Assembly: GCA_021780395.1 (NCBI GenBank)
Contig: JAJXYU010000260.1
Location: 1-14,458, forward strand
DNA: 14,458 bases
Direction: 5' to 3'
DNA from: Pseudomonadota bacterium
Lineage (GTDB): Bacteria; Pseudomonadota; Gammaproteobacteria; Steroidobacterales; Steroidobacteraceae
The translations under genes were made by a program, and so were the position numbers. This document shows positions 6,629 to 13,425 of the stretch, piece by piece. The notes beneath the pieces were generated by a model. The model did not search any database and was not told where the DNA came from. It saw only the letters and a list, made by a program, of their open reading frames with translations. Numbering within the stretch: position 1 is the first letter of the stretch; each line of letters starts with the position of its first letter.

Positions 6629-7279
6629 TCAAGGGTGCAGTGGGTGGGCGAGTACGGCGAGCAGCAGGAGTCGCAACAGCAGCAGCGCGAGCAGCACGAG
6701 GACCTGGCCGAGGACCCAGATGCCGAACGCACGGCCGATCGGCAGGCGCTCCGCCTCGCTCAGGCCCATCACCTGCAGCAACAGGCCCCACCCGACCAGG
6801 ATTCCGTGGGCGACGATCTGCAGTCGCAGCAGCAGCAGCACGAAGGGTTCGAGGCCGGCCCGCGGAGTCGCGAAGAACACCGCGCGTCCGGCCAGCGCGG
6901 CGGTCAGCAGCCACAGCAGCAGGGAGGCGAGCATCGGTACGCCGCTGTAGGCGAGCACGTGCACGATCTGGGAGCGCGTGGCGGTTCCGCCGACGCGTCG
7001 GCCGAGCCGCAAGTAGACCGAGGCCATCAGGAACATCCCGAGGAGCCCCGCGATCGGGCCCGCGACCAGCGCACGACCCAGGATGGTCGCGACCCCCGCG
7101 CTCGCCCCGACCGATTGCACGCGACTCAGCACGAGCCAGTTGAGCACGCCCTGCACCGCACCGAGCAGGTAGTCGGCGGGTCCGATCGGCGTCGACGCCA
7201 GCTCGCGGGCGACACGGCGGGGACGCAGCCACACGTCGTGCAGCGGGCGAACGATTTCGGGGGCGTTGTCTTCGGCCAT
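6629..7279 (-). CDS. Yip1-family integral membrane protein
   Basis: A 216-residue membrane protein of the Yip1/DUF1282 type. The N-terminal cytoplasmic stretch holds a segment typical of the family (VWLRPRRVARELAS, 16-29). About five hydrophobic helices follow, roughly at 37-55, 63-90, 107-130, 142-170 and 182-212, and the last is extremely leucine-rich. No enzymatic motif is visible. Function in bacteria is not established for this family. It follows rraA on the same strand after 130 bp and may or may not be co-transcribed; its 3' end faces the argR upstream region. Family assignment is by overall pattern, so moderately sure; the membrane nature is certain. Confidence 0.78.
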   Translation of the reverse strand: MAEDNAPEIVRPLHDVWLRPRRVARELASTPIGPADYLLGAVQGVLNWLVLSRVQSVGASAGVATILGRALVAGPIAGLLGMFLMASVYLRLGRRVGGTATRSQIVHVLAYSGVPMLASLLLWLLTAALAGRAVFFATPRAGLEPFVLLLLRLQIVAHGILVGWGLLLQVMGLSEAERLPIGRAFGIWVLGQVLVLLALLLLRLLLLAVLAHPLHP

Positions 7280-7409
7280 CGGCGCTCGTCCAGTCGGCAG
7301 CGCGCAGCGTACGGGATCCCCGGGCGCAACTCCAGCGATCGCTCACGGCACCCGGTGCCTTCCCGATCGTGGTCGGCGCGGTCTGGCCCGGGCGGCTCGC
7401 CGCGGCGGT

Positions 7410-7892
7410 CTAGGGCCGCGGGAGCAGCGCGGCGGTCGACACCAGGACACCGTCGGCGTCGCAGTAGACGAACGCGCCGGGCCGGAACTCGACGCCGCCG
7501 AATTCGACCGGAACGTCCCGGCGCCCGGCGCCCTCCTTCGCGCTCTTCTTCGGCGTCGTCCCGAGACAGAACACGCCGATCGGCAGCGCATCGATCTCGG
7601 CGCAATCGCGTATCGCCCCGTTCAGCACGATGCCCGCCCAGCCGCTCGCCAGGAGGCTCGCGGCGATCTGATCGCCGATCAGCGCCCGCCGCGTCGAGCC
7701 CCCGCCGTCGACGACCATCACCCGCCCGCCGCCACGCTCCTGCAGGGCGGCCTTCAGCAGCGCGTTGTCCTCGAAGCAGCGCACGGTCGCGATCGGTCCC
7801 CAGAAGGACCTCACCCCGCCGAATCGGCGCCAGGGCAAGTCGCAGAGGTGCACGTGGTCATCGTGTTGGTCGACGAGATCGGCGGTCTTCAT
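7410..7892 (-). CDS. rraA: RraA family protein (RNase E activity regulator A-like)
   Basis: 160 residues, the normal RraA length, and similar to E. coli RraA throughout: FGG near 24-26, IATVRCFEDNALL (34-46), GRVMVVDGGGSTRRAL (56-71), GIVLNGAIRD (87-96) and a C-terminal VEFGGVEFRPG (129-139). E. coli RraA binds RNase E and its helicase partners and damps RNA decay. The same fold also includes 4-hydroxy-4-methyl-2-oxoglutarate aldolases, whose GxxxD and R-D metal-site motifs are partly present here (GDQ 73-75, RD 95-96), so enzyme activity remains possible. A strong Shine-Dalgarno (GGAGG) lies about 9 bp upstream of the ATG at 7892. It is divergent from the histone-like gene. Confidence 0.9.
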   Translation of the reverse strand: MKTADLVDQHDDHVHLCDLPWRRFGGVRSFWGPIATVRCFEDNALLKAALQERGGGRVMVVDGGGSTRRALIGDQIAASLLASGWAGIVLNGAIRDCAEIDALPIGVFCLGTTPKKSAKEGAGRRDVPVEFGGVEFRPGAFVYCDADGVLVSTAALLPRP

Positions 7893-7920
7893 CTTCGATC
7901 CTCCGGAGGTAAGCGGTGCC

Positions 7921-7949
7921 TTGCACAGGCCGGTCGCGAGCCCTATTTA
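7921..7949 (+). promoter_or_regulatory. Candidate sigma70 promoter for the histone-like gene
   Basis: TTGCAC (7921-7926) and TATTTA (7944-7949) are separated by exactly 17 bp, good matches to -35 and -10 in otherwise GC-rich DNA. Use of this promoter would give a leader of about 110 nt before the ATG at 8064. A second, weaker pair, ATGACA (7977-7982) and TACTCT (8001-8006) with 18 bp spacing, lies closer to the gene. Confidence 0.4.
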
Positions 7950-8063
7950 CCACCATCGCGAGGGACGCCGGACCAGATGACAAGCGGTACGCTCCGGGGC
8001 TACTCTGCGACGCGTACCGTGGCTCAGCTCGTGTTGCATCGACCCGCGAGGAGACGTTTGACC

Positions 8064-8447
8064 ATGGCCAAGAAGGCGAAGTCGAAGAAGAAGGGCAAGA
8101 GCGTCGCGACGCGTGCGAAGAAAACCGTACGGCGGACGACGCGCAAGGCGGCGAGGAAGGCGACGAAAAAGGTCGCTCGCAAGGTCGCTCGCAAGGTTGC
8201 CCGCAAGGTTGCCCGCAAGGTCGCGCGCAAGGTCGCGAAGACGGCGGCGCGTCCTGCGGCGAAGAAGCCGGCCCGACACGTCGCGAAGAAGAACGTCGCG
8301 AAACGCCGGAGCGCGAGCGTCCGACGCCCGGCGGCACCGGTCGCGAGTTCGGCGCCTGCGGTCGAGCCGGTCGCCGTGTCCGTTCCCGCCGTCGCGTCGA
8401 CCGAACCGGCGCCGTTGGCGGGCCCCGCCGGATTCGCGGTGAGCTGA
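8064..8447 (+). CDS. Lys/Arg/Ala-rich histone H1-like DNA-binding protein
   Basis: A 127-residue, extremely basic protein. Residues 1-85 are almost only Lys, Arg, Ala, Val and Thr, including five consecutive KVAR units (36-55) within a longer KK/RK-rich stretch; residues 86-127 form an Ala/Val/Pro/Ser tail ending in FAVS. This composition resembles bacterial histone H1-like proteins such as chlamydial Hc1/Hc2 or the AlgP C-terminus, which bind DNA non-specifically and compact the nucleoid. No folded domain is evident. The start is supported by GAGGAG about 8 bp upstream and by the typical MAKKAK opening. It is transcribed alone, divergent from rraA, and ends before a perfect hairpin at 8454-8486. 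Identity as a nucleic-acid-binding polycation is likely; precise role unknown. Confidence 0.85.
   Translation: MAKKAKSKKKGKSVATRAKKTVRRTTRKAARKATKKVARKVARKVARKVARKVARKVAKTAARPAAKKPARHVAKKNVAKRRSASVRRPAAPVASSAPAVEPVAVSVPAVASTEPAPLAGPAGFAVS
8169..8228 (+). repeat. Five tandem 12-bp repeats encoding KVAR
   Basis: Five in-frame 12-bp units (AAG GTx GCx CGC). Units 1 and 2 are identical, units 3 and 4 are identical with different wobble bases, and unit 5 is a third variant; a partial sixth unit (KVA) follows. The pairing of identical neighbours suggests duplication by slippage. Confidence 0.9.
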
Positions 8448-8453
8448 CCCATG

Positions 8454-8486
8454 CGCGATGGCGCCCGCGCGGCGGGCGCCATCGCG
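8454..8486. terminator. Perfect 15-bp hairpin between convergent genes
   Basis: The arms 8454-8468 and 8472-8486 are exact reverse complements with a 3-nt loop. It begins 6 bp after the histone-like gene's stop and lies 26 bp beyond the TSUP gene's stop on the other strand, the expected place for a bidirectional terminator. There is no T-tract on either side, so intrinsic termination is not certain; it could also protect 3' ends. An 11-nt part of the right arm is repeated directly at 8493-8503. Confidence 0.55.
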
Positions 8487-8511
8487 GCAAGAGCCATCGC
8501 GGCGCGCCGGC

Positions 8512-9357
8512 TCAGCGGATCGACAGCCGCGCATCCCAGGCGGTCTTGGCGATCAGGGCGGCGACCACCACCACGAACGCGATGCGCACGAAGCGGCTGC
8601 CGTGCCGCAACGCGGTGTGAGCGCCGATGACGCTGCCCACGACGTTGCATCCGCCGATCGCGAGCGCAAGGCCCCACTCGATCCGGCGGTGGGACCCGAA
8701 ATACAGCAGCGCGCCGGCGTTGGTCGCGACGTTCACCCAGCGGGCACTGGCGGCCGCATTCAGGAAGTCGAACCCGTACACCCGGACGAACAGCAGCATC
8801 AGGAAATTGCCGGTCCCGGGTCCGAAGAAGCCATCGTACGCCGCGATCGACGCGACTGCGGCCAATGCGGTCGCGCGCTGGACGCGCGACAGCGCGCGCG
8901 GTGCATGGTGAGCGCCGAGATCGCGCCGGGCGAGCACGTAGATCAGCAGCGCCGCGAGGATCATCGGCACCAGCGCGCGGAATGCGGCCGGCGAGAGCAC
9001 GGTCGCGAGGCTCGCGCCGAGCAGGCTGCAGGGCAGCGCGATCGCGATCGCGGGTAGCACCGTCGCCCAATCGATGCGCACCGCGCGCGCGTAGCGCACG
9101 GCTGCGGTCGTGGTGCCGAGGACCCCCGCGAGCTTGTTGGTGCCGAGCAGGGTCGCCGGCGCCTCGGCCGGATACGCCGTGAGCAGTGCCGGCAGCTGGA
9201 TCAGACCGCCGCCGCCGGCCATCGAATCGACGAAGCCCGCGCCGGCTGCCGCGACCGCGACGAACAGCAGGCTCGGCAGATCACCCGGCGCGAACGGTGT
9301 CAGAACCGTGCCCCCGGGGTCACCCGCAGGGAGCGGCCATCGGCGGCGTCGAACCAT
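8512..9357 (-). CDS. TSUP (TauE/SafE) family membrane permease
   Basis: A 281-residue polytopic membrane protein with the two-fold repeat of the TSUP family, whose members move sulfite, sulfonates or similar anions across the inner membrane. The first half holds DSMAGGGGLI (44-53) and GTNKLAG (72-78), the second half YDGFFGPGTG (174-183) followed by a WVNVATN segment (207-213); about eight hydrophobic helices are visible. The substrate cannot be told. The annotated ATG at 9357 lies inside nudC (58-bp overlap) and gives a basic 20-residue extension before the first helix; no ATG or GTG closer to that helix is available, so the start is uncertain and a non-standard CTG is conceivable. It is probably co-transcribed after nudC. 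Confidence 0.85.
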   Translation of the reverse strand: MVRRRRWPLPAGDPGGTVLTPFAPGDLPSLLFVAVAAAGAGFVDSMAGGGGLIQLPALLTAYPAEAPATLLGTNKLAGVLGTTTAAVRYARAVRIDWATVLPAIAIALPCSLLGASLATVLSPAAFRALVPMILAALLIYVLARRDLGAHHAPRALSRVQRATALAAVASIAAYDGFFGPGTGNFLMLLFVRVYGFDFLNAAASARWVNVATNAGALLYFGSHRRIEWGLALAIGGCNVVGSVIGAHTALRHGSRFVRIAFVVVVAALIAKTAWDARLSIR

Positions 9358-10235
9358 TGCTCGATCAGGCTGAACGAGATCGACTGGCGGGGCGGCAGCC
9401 GGACGCGCCCGGACGCGATCTCGTCGCGACTGAACCAGCGCGCGTCCTCGAGCTCCTGATCGGTGCGCCGGATCTCACGGGTCGCGGCGCGCGCGGTGAA
9501 CCCGAGCATCAGCGAGGCCGGGAACGGCCAGGGCTGCGATGCAAAATACTCGGCTCGCTCGATCTCGACGCCGGTCTCCTCGCGCACTTCGCGCGCGACC
9601 GCGTCCTCCAGGGCCTCGCCGGGTTCGACGAAGCCCGCGATCGTCGAGTAGCGTTCGGCCGGCCAGCTCGCCTGCCGGCCGAGCAGCGCGCGTTCGCCGT
9701 CGTCGACCAACACGATGATCGCCGGATCGATCCGCGGGAACTGTTCGGCTCCACAGGCCGCGCCGGTGCAGGCGAGCACGTGGCCGCCACGCACCGGCCG
9801 GGTCGGCGACCCGCACACCCCGCAAAACCGATGCCGTCGCCGCCAGCCGACCATCGCGCGCGCGTAGCCGAGCAGGCCGGCATCGGCCGCCGGGAGTCGA
9901 CCGGCGATCGTGCGCAGGTCCTCGAAGCGGGCGCCGGGGATCGTCGGGAGGGTGTCGGTCGGGGCGATCTCCAGCGCGAAGCACGGCCGATCGGCGAACC
10001 GGCCGAGCAGGGTCAGCGCGTCGGCACGGCGAGCCGCCGCCGGCAGGCGCGCGAGCTCGACCAGCGCGGCGCGCGGGGCGTCGGTGTCGACGTCGCGCAC
10101 GAGGCTCCGCGTTTCGCAGACCAGGGTCGCGCAGCTGCCCGCCTCGGCGATCGCCGCGTCGAACCCGGCCGGATCCTGGCGAAGGTGCGCGGCGCGATCG
10201 AGGTAGGGTCCCGAGAACGTGATTCGGCGCGCCAT
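9300..10235 (-). CDS. nudC: NADH pyrophosphatase / NAD-cap hydrolase
   Basis: Nudix hydrolase of the NudC type: splits NAD(H) to NMN(H) and AMP and, in E. coli, removes NAD caps from RNA. The 311 residues contain a zinc ribbon (C138, C141, C156, C161), a complete Nudix box (201-223: G201, E207, R215, E216, E219, E220, G222) and the NudC signature SQPWPFP (233-239), which sets it apart from other Nudix enzymes. The third and fourth cysteines are spaced CxxxxC rather than CxxC. The ATG at 10235 lies 14 bp after the flhC-like stop and the 3' end overlaps the TSUP gene, so the three probably form one transcript. The longer open frame upstream overlaps flhC and is not used. Confidence 0.95.
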   Translation of the reverse strand: MARRITFSGPYLDRAAHLRQDPAGFDAAIAEAGSCATLVCETRSLVRDVDTDAPRAALVELARLPAAARRADALTLLGRFADRPCFALEIAPTDTLPTIPGARFEDLRTIAGRLPAADAGLLGYARAMVGWRRRHRFCGVCGSPTRPVRGGHVLACTGAACGAEQFPRIDPAIIVLVDDGERALLGRQASWPAERYSTIAGFVEPGEALEDAVAREVREETGVEIERAEYFASQPWPFPASLMLGFTARAATREIRRTDQELEDARWFSRDEIASGRVRLPPRQSISFSLIEQWFDAADGRSLRVTPGARF

Positions 10236-10249
10236 CGCCCTGAATTCTA

Positions 10250-10819
10250 TCAGCCCTGCCCGGCGCCCTGGCTCGGCGATCCCCGGCAATTCGCGCACGG
10301 CGCGTCCCGGCCCGCGAGAACGTCGCGCAGCCGCAATCCGCCACAGCGCTCGCAGCGGGCGAGCGCGATCTCGGTATGCCGGGCGAGCGCCCAGAGCAGG
10401 AACCACGCGTGCTCGAACGAGATCCGCGCCGGCTCGTGCAGATCGACGTACGCTTCGTACGCACGGCACAACAACACGCCCGACTCGACGGTGCCGATCC
10501 GGTAATGCGACTCGACCCCCGCGGGCGTCGTGCCGAGGAGCCCGATCAGGATATACAGACTCGCGAGCTGTGCGGCCTGGAAGTGCAGTTCGGGATTGCG
10601 AAAGAAGAAGGCCGTCTGGCGCGGCGATTTGCCGCGATGCCGCGGCAGGTCGATCCGATCGCGTTCCTCGACGTAGCTGCGATAGAGCTTGCGGATCCGG
10701 TCGTCGCTGAGCCCGGTCCACAGTCGGATCGTGCAGGTCCGGGCTTCGTGGCGGATCAGGCGCATCGCCAGATCGAAGCGCAGCCGATCCCGGGTATAAC
10801 GGTCGTCGGAAACCCTCAT
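10250..10819 (-). CDS. flhC: FlhC-like transcriptional activator without a neighbouring FlhD
   Basis: FlhC is the DNA-contacting, zinc-binding half of the FlhD4C2 master activator of flagellar genes. This 189-residue protein has the right length and the hallmark four cysteines: C156-x2-C159 and C175-x2-C178, nearly the same spacing as E. coli FlhC (137/140/157/160). The N-terminal LAMRLIRHEAR (17-27) and LSDDRIRKLYR (37-47) align by eye with the E. coli LAMELITLGAR and LSRGRLIKLYK segments, and FEHAWFLLWAL (135-145) with TRAWTLVRFV. A good Shine-Dalgarno (GGAGGG) sits about 5 bp before the ATG at 10819. There is no FlhD or flagellar gene in the window, and nudC follows directly. It could be a paralogue with another target set. 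It is divergent from the 190-residue hypothetical gene. Confidence 0.85.
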   Translation of the reverse strand: MRVSDDRYTRDRLRFDLAMRLIRHEARTCTIRLWTGLSDDRIRKLYRSYVEERDRIDLPRHRGKSPRQTAFFFRNPELHFQAAQLASLYILIGLLGTTPAGVESHYRIGTVESGVLLCRAYEAYVDLHEPARISFEHAWFLLWALARHTEIALARCERCGGLRLRDVLAGRDAPCANCRGSPSQGAGQG

Positions 10820-10847
10820 GGCACCCTCCAAAAGCGTCGGAAACGCC

Positions 10848-10876
10848 TATTTTTACCGCATCAAAAAATTTGACAA
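10848..10876 (-). promoter_or_regulatory. Candidate promoter for flhC-nudC-TSUP
   Basis: On the minus strand TTGTCA (10871-10876) is followed at 17 bp by AAAATA (10848-10853), or at 15 bp by TAAAAA (10850-10855). The region is a sharp AT-rich island just upstream of flhC. It overlaps the plus-strand candidate, so the two directions may compete. Confidence 0.35.
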
Positions 10877-10898
10877 AAATTAATCACAAAGTTAGCGT
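10870..10898 (+). promoter_or_regulatory. Candidate sigma70 promoter for the 190-residue hypothetical gene
   Basis: Perfect TTGACA (10870-10875), 17-bp spacer, TAGCGT (10893-10898; T1, A2 and T6 of the -10 conserved). It lies about 90 bp before the ATG at 10988 and overlaps the minus-strand candidate promoter of flhC. Confidence 0.45.
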
Positions 10899-10987
10899 GT
10901 TGACCAGGGGGTATCGCGGCGCGATTCGCCGCGTGTTCGTCGGGAAATGCGCGCGAGCGCGCTGCGCGACGTCCCGAGGGGGCAGCG

Positions 10988-11560
10988 ATGCAGGATCCGA
11001 ACGTCGACACCTGGACTCGCGAGACGCCGATCACCGGCGAGATCGGCCGGACGTTGCGCGAGCTGAACCGCGGTTTCCTCGACCTCGACGGGATTGCCGC
11101 CCCGGGGCTCGTCGCGCTCCCGGCCGCCCGCAAGGCCTCGATCGCCGACTGCCCGTACGCGCTGTTCGATCTGCGTTTCGACGAGGACGCCTACTGGCGA
11201 ACGCGTCTCGAGATCGCGATGCCGGATCGTGTCGCGGAATCCCCGGCCGGGCCTCCTCAGGTCGTCGCGTTCGTGCGCCTCGCGCTGATCTATGCGTGGC
11301 ACCTCGCAACCAGCGCCAACCTGCAGGCACGATTGCTGTTCGGGATGAGTGCGCGCACCGCCCGGGCGTTCGCGGACGAGACGGTCGTGCGCCTCACGCA
11401 GATCGCGGATGCCGAGGCGGTGCACCTCGCGCCGCGATGGCCACGCTGCTCGGCGTTCTGGGACGGACTCGCCGAGGCGGCCGAGGCCGCCGACCGGGCG
11501 CGCCTGCGCCGAATCCAGCTCTACGGTCTGCAACTCGCGGTCGCGAAGCGCCTGCGCTAG
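10988..11560 (+). CDS. Hypothetical protein, 190 residues, divergent from flhC
   Basis: I do not recognise the family. The protein is soluble-looking and predicted mostly helical from about residue 90 on; there is no signal peptide or membrane helix. The most distinctive segment is CPYALFDLRFDEDAYW (55-70), followed by a helix with aromatic and His residues, RLALIYAWHLA (97-107), and a conserved-looking WPRCSAFWDG (151-160). Only two cysteines (55 and 154) occur, so a zinc site is not obvious. A purine-rich Shine-Dalgarno (GAGGGGGC) lies about 4 bp before the ATG. It shares a short AT-rich regulatory region with the flhC-like gene and precedes the ABC exporter by 58 bp. Codon use and length support a real gene. 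Confidence 0.8.
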   Translation: MQDPNVDTWTRETPITGEIGRTLRELNRGFLDLDGIAAPGLVALPAARKASIADCPYALFDLRFDEDAYWRTRLEIAMPDRVAESPAGPPQVVAFVRLALIYAWHLATSANLQARLLFGMSARTARAFADETVVRLTQIADAEAVHLAPRWPRCSAFWDGLAEAAEAADRARLRRIQLYGLQLAVAKRLR

Positions 11561-11618
11561 CCATTCCCACGGGCGGTCGTTGCGGAGCGCACCCCGCGCA
11601 GTTAATCTTCGCGCCTCT

Positions 11619-12560
11619 ATGCGCGCGCTCGTGCTCCGTCAGCTCACCAAGACCTACCGAAACGGCATCAAGGCCTTGAAGGGCATCGACCTGGAGGTCG
11701 ACCGCGGGGACTTCTTCGCGCTGCTCGGGCCGAACGGGGCTGGCAAGACGACCGCGATCGGGATCGTCACGTCGCTCGTGACCAAGACCGGCGGCGCGGT
11801 CGAGGTCTTCGGCCACGACATCGATCGCGAACTCGAGGTCGCGAAGTCCTGCATCGGCGTCGTCCCCCAGGAGATCAATTTCAATCAGTTCGAGACCGCC
11901 TTCACGATCGTCGTGAACCAGGCGGGCTTCTACGGCATCACGCGTCGCGTCGCGAAGCAGCGGGCCGAGGTCTACCTCAAGCAGCTTCAGCTCTGGGACC
12001 GGCGCCATTCGATCGCGCGCTCGCTGTCCGGCGGCATGAAGCGCCGACTGATGATCGCGAGGGCGCTGATGCACCAGCCGGAGCTGCTGATCCTCGACGA
12101 GCCGACCGCCGGCGTCGACATCGAAGTGCGTCGGTCGATGTGGGAATTCCTGCGCATGATCAACGGCGAGGGCACGACGATCATCCTGACCACGCATTAT
12201 CTCGAGGAAGCGGAGAATCTGTGCCGGAACGTCGCGATCATCGACGGCGGCCGCATCATCGAGCGCGACAGCATGGCCAACGTGCTGCGCAAGCTGCAGA
12301 CGGAGACCTTCGTGTTGAACCTGCGCGATGCGCGCACCGCCGCGCCGCGGCTCGACGGATTTCGCGCGTCGCTCGCGGATGCGCATACCCTCGAGGTCGA
12401 GGTCTCGCGTGGACAGAGCTTGAACCAGGTCTTCGCGCAGCTCAGCGCGCAGGGCGTCGAGATCGACAGCATGCGCAACAAGGTCAACCGCCTCGAGGAA
12501 TTGTTCGTGCGTCTGGTCGACTCCCGCGGCCGGGGCGGCGCGGGCGCGGCGGTCGCATGA
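11619..12560 (+). CDS. yadG: ABC-2 type exporter ATPase, YadG-like
   Basis: Cytoplasmic ATP-hydrolysing subunit of an ABC exporter. The 313 residues show Walker A GPNGAGKT (37-44), Q-loop glutamine Q84 (VVPQE), signature LSGGM (136-140), Walker B LLILDEP (156-162) and the switch histidine H193 (TTHYLEE). Similarity to E. coli YadG extends along the whole length, including FNQFET, KQLQLWDRR and the C-terminal MRNKVNRLEELFV segment, so the YadG assignment is firmer than a generic ABC call. The exported substrate is unknown. No clear Shine-Dalgarno precedes the ATG, but the N-terminus fits the family. The stop overlaps the permease start (ATGA). Confidence 0.94.
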   Translation: MRALVLRQLTKTYRNGIKALKGIDLEVDRGDFFALLGPNGAGKTTAIGIVTSLVTKTGGAVEVFGHDIDRELEVAKSCIGVVPQEINFNQFETAFTIVVNQAGFYGITRRVAKQRAEVYLKQLQLWDRRHSIARSLSGGMKRRLMIARALMHQPELLILDEPTAGVDIEVRRSMWEFLRMINGEGTTIILTTHYLEEAENLCRNVAIIDGGRIIERDSMANVLRKLQTETFVLNLRDARTAAPRLDGFRASLADAHTLEVEVSRGQSLNQVFAQLSAQGVEIDSMRNKVNRLEELFVRLVDSRGRGGAGAAVA

Positions 12561-13345
12561 GCGCCACGCCGCGGCGCGCCGGCGCGCGATGGACCGGCTT
12601 CCAGACGATCCTGATCCGCGAGTTCGGCCGGATCGTGCGCATCTGGGGACAGACGCTGCTGCCTCCCGCGGTCACCTCGACGCTGTACTTCGTGATCTTC
12701 GGGAGCCTGATCGGGCGCCGCGTCGGACAGGTCGGCGGCCACGACTACATGCAGTTCATCGCCCCGGGACTGATCATGATGACGGTGATCCAGAATTCCT
12801 ACGGCAACGTCGTCTCCTCGTTCTTCGGTGCGAAGTTCGGCAAGCACCTCGAGGAACTCCTGGTCGCTCCGTTGCCGAATTGGCTGATCGTTCTCGGCTA
12901 CGCGCTCGGCGGCGTGACCCGCGGGTTCATGGTCGGGACCGTCGTCACGATCGTGTCGCTGTTCTTCACCCGCCTCGGCCTCCTGCACCCGGCGATGATC
13001 GTCTCCGCCGCGTTCCTCACGAGCTTCGTGTTCGCCCTCGGCGGATTCATCAATGCGATGCTCGCAAAGAACTTCGATCAGATCTCGTGGTTTCCGACGT
13101 TCATCCTGACGCCGCTGACCTACCTCGGCGGCGTGTTCTACTCGATCCAGATGCTGCCCCGGTGGGCACTCGACGCGTCGCACGCGAATCCGATCCTGTA
13201 CATGGTGAGCGCATTCCGGTACGGTTTCCTCGGCACGGCCGACGTCGATCTGCGGCTGGCCTATGCGATCATGGTCATGGCCGCCGTCGGCATGTTCTCG
13301 CTGGCCGTCGTGCTGATGCAGCGAGGCGTCGGCATTCGCGACTGA
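12557..13345 (+). CDS. yadH: ABC-2 type exporter permease, YadH-like
   Basis: Membrane subunit that pairs with the upstream ATPase. The 262 residues contain six hydrophobic helices typical of ABC-2 permeases, with a cytoplasmic N-terminal segment (FQTILIREFGRIVRIW, 15-30) and the ABC-2 region PLTYLGGVFYSIQMLP near residues 187-202, followed by NPILYMVSAFRYGFLG. It overlaps the ATPase gene by 4 bp, so the two are translated together. No periplasmic or membrane-fusion partner is nearby. Substrate unknown. Confidence 0.93.
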   Translation: MSATPRRAGARWTGFQTILIREFGRIVRIWGQTLLPPAVTSTLYFVIFGSLIGRRVGQVGGHDYMQFIAPGLIMMTVIQNSYGNVVSSFFGAKFGKHLEELLVAPLPNWLIVLGYALGGVTRGFMVGTVVTIVSLFFTRLGLLHPAMIVSAAFLTSFVFALGGFINAMLAKNFDQISWFPTFILTPLTYLGGVFYSIQMLPRWALDASHANPILYMVSAFRYGFLGTADVDLRLAYAIMVMAAVGMFSLAVVLMQRGVGIRD

Positions 13346-13370
13346 CCTCGGGTTGCCTGATGGGGGCGCC

Positions 13371-13391
13371 GCACCGGTCGAGGACCGGTGC
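13371..13391. terminator. Hairpin after the ABC exporter genes
   Basis: GCACCGGTC (13371-13379), a 3-nt loop and GACCGGTGC (13383-13391) form a perfect 9-bp stem 25 bp after the yadH stop. No T-tract follows, so it may be a weak or Rho-assisted terminator, or a structural element upstream of the 70-residue gene. Confidence 0.4.
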
Positions 13392-13425
13392 CGCCGAGGC
13401 CTGGGTACTACACTGGAGGCGCAGG

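Noticed and set aside
6503..7912. Plus-strand open frame of 469 codons opposite the Yip1 gene and rraA, rich in Gln and Glu
   Set aside because: The Gln runs are the reverse complement of Leu codons (CTG) in the Yip1 membrane helices; not a polyQ protein or a CAG microsatellite.
8169..8228. Tandem repeats considered as CRISPR or as an intergenic satellite
   Set aside because: Units are 12 bp, contiguous without spacers, in frame, and encode KVAR inside a clear gene.
9030..9056. Cluster of GCGATCGC-like palindromes considered as a binding-site array
   Set aside because: Such octamers arise throughout this GC-rich coding DNA from Ala/Ile/Asp codons; here they are within the TSUP gene and fit its codons.
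8024..9070. Minus-strand open frame of 348 codons spanning the histone-like gene and TSUP gene
   Set aside because: Frame-shifted relative to TSUP and antisense to the histone-like gene; hydrophobic or Arg-rich shadow with no domain.
9186..10505. Plus-strand open frame of 439 codons opposite nudC and flhC
   Set aside because: Shadow of genes with complete zinc and Nudix motifs; no own family pattern.
12197..13183. Minus-strand open frame opposite the ABC exporter genes
   Set aside because: Arg/Glu/Asp-rich shadow; the plus-strand YadG/YadH assignment is unambiguous.
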